A DNA stretch of 64,000 nucleotides from Liquidambar formosana (taxonomy: Eukaryota > Streptophyta > Magnoliopsida > Saxifragales > Altingiaceae): NCBI GenBank assembly GCA_039720395.1, contig CM077824.1, positions 26,117,278-26,181,277 of the forward strand, read 5' to 3'. The translations under genes were made by a program, and so were the position numbers. Under the pieces are notes generated by a model, which worked only from the letters and a program-made list of their open reading frames with translations, searched no databases and was not told the DNA's origin. Positions 57,559 through 64,000 of the stretch are shown here, in pieces. How positions within the stretch are numbered: position 1 is the stretch's first letter; each line of letters begins with the position of its first letter.

Positions 57559-60500
57559 ATGATTATGCATAATACAAAATACATATGGGCTGCTAATTAT
57601 GGTGTAGTTGAATGATTCAAAAATCTGGAAAATTTTTCTGCATAATTGGTTTTCCTCCGTGGCTGAACCTAGGGTTTGGAACCCTAGGTCAATTCTCTTC
57701 TACTCCTCTTCTAATTGATGGTTAAGTGTAGCCATCGATGCAATAGGTTGCATAGGGTTTGAGTTTGAAGAAGAAGAATAAGGAAACTAGGGTTTTATAA
57801 AACTGTTATGAACAGTTTTCATGGTTGCCATGAAAAACCGTCATCTTGTTTTGCATGCCGAATTCAGAGTTCTTCTCCAAAATTTTTGAGCCATATATGG
57901 TTACAAAGACCTTCGAATAAGCTTTCCAACCCAACAAACGGTGCATCAATCCAAGTTCTGTAGTGAAAGTTATGAATTTTTTACTCCAGGCTGTCTGGAA
58001 AGACAGTTTTGCTCGGGAATGATGCAATAGCCACAACTTTGAGTTATTGATGGAGATCAAAGGCATGGCAATGGTTGCCACCAGTTGGGTTATGTTCTAG
58101 ACATGGTAGGGAAAGGTTCCCAAGCATTTAGATGCATCATAATTGGATTAAGATGCTAGAACAGAAGGAAGAAGGAGAAGAACACCATGGAGGCTGAATC
58201 TGGGTTTTAGAACCCTAAGGTTCTTGCAATTAATTCTAATTAAAGCTGCTGTATTTATGATGGAAGATCATTGCAGGATCATTATATATCATGTGTATAT
58301 AATTTTCTTTAAGTTTCAAAAAGGTTTTGATGGAAAAAGATTCAAAAAGTTTGAAAATTTTTCATGAACAGCATAGTAGATTTTCTCTGCAGAAAAGTCA
58401 TCAATGGAGTTTTGATTAGAACTTGAGTTAGGGAACTCCAAATTGCATGGAACCAATTGCATTAGTTTCCTAAGACATGTAGGATACTGGGAAAATTCGT
58501 TTGGTAGCCTAATTCATTCATCTTTCTGGGTTTTAAATCAATTTCTGACAATGGACAGTATGCTGTAAATTTCTGGGCAGCCTACTGTTGTTTTAATTGT
58601 TTAGAACAATTGGTGATGATTTGATCATCCAAACCTCTTCTATTAGCTTAGTATTTCATGTAGGGACATGATACAAAATCTGGTTTCAATGCAGGAGTCG
58701 AATTGATAAGGATTTAGAGGCTATTGTGACCTTCAAGGTCTGCGACAATGGCTCCAGCAATGGGTTTTGGAAACCCTGATTGTTCTTGATGATGGCAGCC
58801 ACTTCCACCACTTCTCACGTGTCCAGGGGCTTGTTCCACACCCCTGTAGTCCTCTCCCTTGGTTGGCCATGACCTCCCACAGTCGTTGGTGGCCATGGCA
58901 GCCCAGTCAAGCTCAGGCAGCCCCCTGGTAATGACGGCTGCATAGAGTTAAGGATGAAACCCTAATTTTGAGTTAATGATGAAACCCTAATTTCATTATG
59001 GCATTAATTAAAACCCTAATTGGAATATTAATTACCTTCATTAAAGAATTAATGATTGGTCATTAGATGACCAATCATGGTTATTAATTGTTAGGGCATA
59101 ATTAATACCATTAATGATGTCTAGGGTTAGGGTTTTAGAAACCCTAATTAGTGTAATTAATTAAGAGGAATTAATACCCTATTTGGCATTAATTAAACCC
59201 TAATCCCTTTTATTAAATACCATATGAACCTAGGGTTTTAATGATTGGTTATTAAATGACCAATCATAAGGCATTTAATGATTAGGGCTTGCATTTAGGG
59301 TTTAGGGTTATGCATTTAGGGTTTAGGGTTTTAGGAAACCCTAATACACTAATTTATCATTTTATTGATTTTATTTAATTCCTATATTAATTATTTAATT
59401 AATATTGATTAATTTTATAATGTTTTAAATGGTTTAAAACACAATTAGGGATTAAATTAAAATCTGGAAATTCTTAATTAAATGAAATTGTTTTGTTTAA
59501 ATAAGGAAACCCTAATATTGGATATTAGAGTTATTTTAGGAAACTTTATATGTTTCTATTAATTTGATTAATTGAAACTAAATGTCTTAAATGTTAAGAC
59601 TTTATTTAATTATGATATTTTTGTTTAAACCTAATAAGATTAGGATGCATTAATGAGATTAATGTAAATCATTCAAGAGAATTACCATAATGCCCATATG
59701 TTTTAATGCTTACAGTTTTTCTTTACATTATGCAATGAGATTGTATGTATGTGTTTGGATGATGATTATGGACTATACCCCTTAAACCAATTGTGATTGG
59801 CCGTCTTATGAATGGGTTGTAATAATTTTTCAAGAGTTGTAATTTTATTATGGTGATGTAATTTATTATTTGGGGCTTGCATGTCACCTTCCCTCTCTCT
59901 CTATCATTCTCTTATGTACCCCACATTCCCCTCATGTATCCCTTTCTATATATTATGTAAATGATTATGTAATCGAGAGCATGGTGGACCCAAAAGAGTA
60001 TGATGGAGCCCAACAAGCCAATGGTGGAGACCATTAAGTCAAGGGAGCAGATTGAAGGACTTGAAAGCTTAGAGAAGATTTTTAAGAAAGCATGCATGTT
60101 ACGAATGGTTTATTTTACGATCACCTACACCCACCTTAGACCTTGGATTCAATCTATTGGCTTGGATTGAATCCTCTCAAAGTCCATAATCATCATAGTG
60201 GGAGCTTTTATTTATGAGATAATTGTATTAGCTCCAATACCATAGTTTGGTATATGTTACCTATTCACTTAGGGACTAATATCAAAATATGGTACTTTAT
60301 ATATGTTGATATATAATAGCATGCGATATATGATTTATAATAGCATAAGATGTATGATTATAAATAGCATAATTTATATGTTTAAATTTTGATACATAGG
60401 ATGCATGTTAATTTGATGAGACCCTTTAAAACCCCTCTTAATTAATATTAAGTTGAAAATGGAGAAGTCATTGGGGAATGAATTCTTCATTGCCTTCCAT

Positions 60501-60990
60501 CATTATAGGATCATCTAACGTCCCTTAATGTGGCTACCTGGCTGCAGACATGTAGGAGCTACCCATGTTAAAGACATTACTTGAAACTATCACATATGAG
60601 ATATCATGGGGTGCCTAAACTGGTATATACCAAGAAACTAACATGTAAGGTATATATTTGGCGAAACATACCTGTGTGAATGATGGGTTTAACTTAACTA
60701 GGGAAGTATTCCAAGAAACTAACATGTGAAGTGTATGTTCCCTAGAGGCAAAATGATTGGAACTTGCTTATGAAGCAATAGACAAAGAGTTGTCTTCTTA
60801 TTGTGGGTTAGAAGCCAAGAAACTAACATGTGAGGCTTCTAGGTCACAGTGGGACCCCAATCCCCATTAGGAATGAGATTCCCGAATTCCATTAGAGGGT
60901 GTATGGAATTTGATAAAATAGTGGGAGGTACTATATGATTAAAGACCCAATCATTATGGATAAAAATGAAATCTAATTCTCTGTTTATGT
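57559..60990 (+). other. long leader of copia element C
   Basis: Reverse-complement match of 17192-20737. Carries TTTAGGGTTTAGGG-type motifs at 58945-59345, GAAACTAACATGTGAGG-like repeats near 60632, 60715 and 60818, and an antisense 91-codon frame at 57806-58081 also present in element B. Confidence 0.75.
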
Positions 60991-60999
60991 AGATTACCT

Positions 61000-61700
61000 A
61001 AGTACTCACTCAAAACCCCTATTTCCTAATATATAAGATATTGATAGTTTGACTAACCTGATTTCTTTGATTGACTTAGGAAATTGAGAATTGTTCTTAA
61101 TTTCAAAAGATTGTTTATATGCTATTAGGCCTTTTCTTAAAGGCCCTCCATAAAACATCCTAAGAAGAAAAAGACACTATGCACAATTGGCATCTTGTTG
61201 CCATGCTATATGATAGTATTGATGACTAATGAGCTTTAGAAGCAAAATTAGTCAATGCAAATGCCTTTGATGTCCTACATCACATACAAAGGTTGTATGG
61301 TGAGTAAAATAATACTATAAAGTATAGTACTTATAAAAGACTTCTTCTGGACTAGGATGTAATAAAAGTTGTTTATTAATAATCATTCTTTTGAAAAATG
61401 ATTAATCACATAGAATAGCTTGAGAAGCTAGATGTGATTTAAAATGGAAGCATAGAAGAAAGCAAGTCTTGAAAAGTCAAAGACAAAGAAATATAATTAT
61501 TTTGTAGTAAACATAAGGTATTATAAAGGGAACTTGATAAAGTATCAGTCTTCCTAGAAGAACCAAACTTTTGAAGTTTTGGTTCATGCTCTAAACTAAA
61601 TTGTTGGTTAGTTCTGCTTCTTGGTTTTTGGATTCTAGTGTAATCTAAATCGAAGCAGAAAGTTAAGTAGATAATAAGTTACCTTTAAAAAAATTTTAAT
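61000..61700 (+). pseudogene. decayed copia gag of element C
   Basis: No long frame survives. Short stretches match the gag of element B in order, for example DNA for the KKDA, CYM and FDVLHHIQRLYGE-like segment near 61160-61300. Many stops and indels. Confidence 0.5.
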
Positions 61701-62099
61701 AGAGCAAGAGTTGCTAGATTAATTTTGGGAACTTATTTCTTAACTAGGTCATTTAAGACATTCTAGAAATTTGATTTTTGAATTTAAATGACTAATTAGA
61801 GCGAATGCAACGTATTCTGAGAATACAAGAGATGTAGAGACTCTCATTTAAATGTAACGATTATGACTTGGTTATGAGATGACCAAACCCATATTTTACT
61901 TGGTGAAGTGAAAGGGTTACATTTATAATTTGACTAATACATTGTGATGTATATAGTCATGTAGAGCATGCATTCAATTACAGTGGACTCATCTTAGAAT
62001 ACCATAGCTCAATGGTGAATCTAAGAGAATGAATTGAACCCTATTAAGATATGGTTTGATCCATGATGAGTTTTACTAATGTATCCATCTAAGATATAC

Positions 62100-63890
62100 C
62101 TTAAAATTGCTACATATTGATAATTTAGGGTTCACTCCAGTTTTGTCCCAATTATATCAGATATGATATGGGAAGAAACCCAACTTAAAGAAGTTAAGGC
62201 TTGGGCTTGTGCTACGTATGTCTGGAAACATAATGTAGACAATCTGGAAATAAGGTCAAGTAAGTGTTGAATTGTGGTATATCCCAAAAGATGTTGGGAT
62301 AGTATTTCTATTACCCTAATGAACAAAAGTTGTCCATTAGGATGTTTGCTAGATTTTCTTGAGAAAGAGTTCATTCAAGAAAAATGCAAAAGTAGATAGA
62401 ATTTATAGAATTGTCTGTAAAGCCACAAATGAACAAAGATCCAACCCTTGTCTCTGTTAAGACAAAACCCTTAACTACACTACAATCTTTTCATAGATCA
62501 AATTGGATATTTCTTAACATAAGAGAGATATTATATCTCTATTAGAATGTGAAAGAATTGTTCTTTGGTGATAAAGATCACTAAGATAATCCTATTGATT
62601 ATGACTAGACGATGTTTCACATCAACTTGAGAAATGACTAAGAGTCATTAAATCCAATATGGATAGGTAGAGACCTAAAAGGCTTGGCTATTTAAGAATG
62701 TTTTCAACATAGGCAAAAAGTTGTCTATAAAGAAACTTGTTTGATAATAGTTATGCTGAAATCTATTTGGATCTTGTTATCTATAAACACACATTTTGAA
62801 TATGAGATATGTCAAAAAGGATATAAAGACGTTATATCAAATGGTGAAAAACCATAAAAGTGTGTAAGTTATAGAAGTCTATTAATAGACTACAAGGTTC
62901 TCATAATTAAAACACCTATAAAGTTGAAGTAATCAAATTGTTTGATTTCTCTCATTGTATAGATGGACCATGAGTGCATAAAAGGTTAGTGGGAGTGCGA
63001 TCGTTTTTCTTTATCCTATCAATAAGATGACATCCTAATCATTATGAATGATATATAAATGTTATCTAATGTGAAGTTTTAGTTTTTGAGAAAAACTTCT
63101 TCATGAAAGATTTGGTAGAAGCATCCAACAAGATCTATAGAGATAGATCATATAGATTGCTAAGTATCTCCAAGTCATTAAACATAGTTGAAATGTAGAA
63201 GGAGTTCAACATGGAGAATTCTATGGGAGGTCTGATTTACTTCAGATAAGAATTCATTATTCAAGGGTATGTGCCCTAGGATAACACAAGTAAGGTTCTT
63301 AAAGTGTTAAGAAGCCTTATTCTACACTATGTATTGAACCTGATATCTATTATGTTGTAATTGTTACAAATAGTTATCAGTCAATTCAAATTTGGAATAT
63401 TGGATTGTATATGGAAATTGTAAACTCATAGTAGATGGGTATATGGATTTGGATATAATCCATATGGGGTATATTTTATATTCACTTTAGTTAGTGAAAT
63501 ACTTAATGGAAGAACTGTATGAAAGATACAGTGGATTCCATTATTAAGGGTGAATTAATTGTCGCATTGTCTAGGAGACTGTTTGGATCTATAAGTTCAT
63601 TTAGAACTTGGAGTTGCTCCTTCCATTGAGTTGCCCACACCTTGTTTTGTGACAACAATGGGTCTATATCTCAAGTATAGGAATCACGGTCTCATCAAAA
63701 GTCCAAACACAAAGAGCGACAATTCCAAGTGATTAGAGGAATCATTGGAAGAAGTAATAGATACATTATAGAAGATATTATCTACATAAGTTTTTTGTAG
63801 ACCTACTGACTAAAGCTCTAAAACATAATTGGTTATGTCTAAGACCAACATCTTGAGAAGATAGGTATGCGATACATGGTCGATTGGCTT
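62100..63890 (+). pseudogene. decayed copia pol of element C
   Basis: Readable in pieces: an integrase tail near 62275-62370 (a CWYIPKD-like stretch and a FLEKE-like one); RT-side motifs near 63000-63150, including MKDLVEASNKIYRDRS; and an RNase H piece near 63640-63720 with LFCDNNGSISQ and SHQKSKHKERQFQVIRGIIG. Stops and frameshifts are frequent. The total coding length of gag plus pol is about 2.9 kb, well short of an intact copia polyprotein. Confidence 0.75.
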
Positions 63891-63896
63891 TAGTGC

Positions 63897-63907
63897 AAGT
63901 GGGAGAT
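63897..63907 (+). other. polypurine tract of copia element C
   Basis: AAGTGGGAGAT directly before the 3' LTR. Confidence 0.85.
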
Positions 63908-64000
63908 TGTTAGGATTATGCCCTAGAGCCAATCATAGAGATGATTGTTTAGGGATTAGGAACAATCATTTGATTTCATTTATGTATGTCACATTTATTA
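63908..64000 (+). repeat. 3' LTR of copia element C, first 93 bases
   Basis: Repeats 55886-55978 with a few differences, then the window ends. Confidence 0.93.

Larger units (their letters stand above)
55886..64000 (+). mobile_element. degenerate Ty1/copia element C, runs off window
   Basis: 5' LTR 55886-57544, primer site, 3.4-kb leader, decayed gag and pol, polypurine tract, and the first 93 bases of the 3' LTR from 63908. Same family as element B. The left flank is CTTGC; the other copy of any target duplication lies outside the window. Confidence 0.9.

Overview
This is a transposon-dense window from a flowering-plant nuclear genome. The evidence is wholly eukaryotic: spliced reading frames with GT-AG borders, plant-type LTR retrotransposons, a CACTA terminus, CCCTAA-type motifs, and one exon of a plant plastid-lipid-associated (fibrillin) gene. 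I see no intact host gene, tRNA, rRNA or CRISPR array. The species cannot be named from the sequence alone.

Layout. 1-4133: left-hand end, on the minus strand, of a Tat/Ogre-type Ty3 element (gag start, leader, tRNA primer site, 2.6-kb LTR), running off the window. 4134-9382: unassigned repeat-like DNA, a 706-bp MITE (4956-5661, TAA duplications), and a diverged LTR-like stretch. 9383-10490 plus 22929-23247: one LTR-like sequence, split by a solo Tat/Ogre LTR (10496-22923, TATAT duplications). That LTR is itself split by a degenerate minus-strand Ty1/copia element (13156-22444). 23248 onward: a CACTA terminus with subterminal repeats, then a lone frameshifted fibrillin exon (24602-24839, minus).

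24902-55595 is a Ty3 element of the Tat lineage ('element A', GTTTA duplications). Its own length is about 11.55 kb. It has decayed gag, protease, RT, two RNase H domains and integrase on the plus strand, and a spliced antisense gene near its 3' end. Two later insertions split it. Element D (28296-44555, CTAGT duplications) is a 16.3-kb non-autonomous Tat/Ogre-type element with 3.4-kb LTRs. It keeps only gag, and carries a seven-exon antisense plant-mobile-domain gene plus several tandem repeats. The second is a solo LTR (45597-48470, GGTCG duplications) of the same family as the LTRs at 1518 and 10496. 55886-64000: a plus-strand copia element of the same family as the one at 13156, running off the right edge.

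How it fits together. No host pathway is encoded here; the window is a stack of nested insertions whose order can be read from target duplications. The most interesting content is the antisense cargo of the two nested Tat elements: a plant mobile domain gene in D and a gypsy-type putative transposase-like gene in A. Next is the copia insertion at 13156-22444. It has no 5-bp target duplication but a 142-bp duplication of its host LTR, best explained by recombination between two copia copies. All assignments come from reading motifs by eye; no database search was run.
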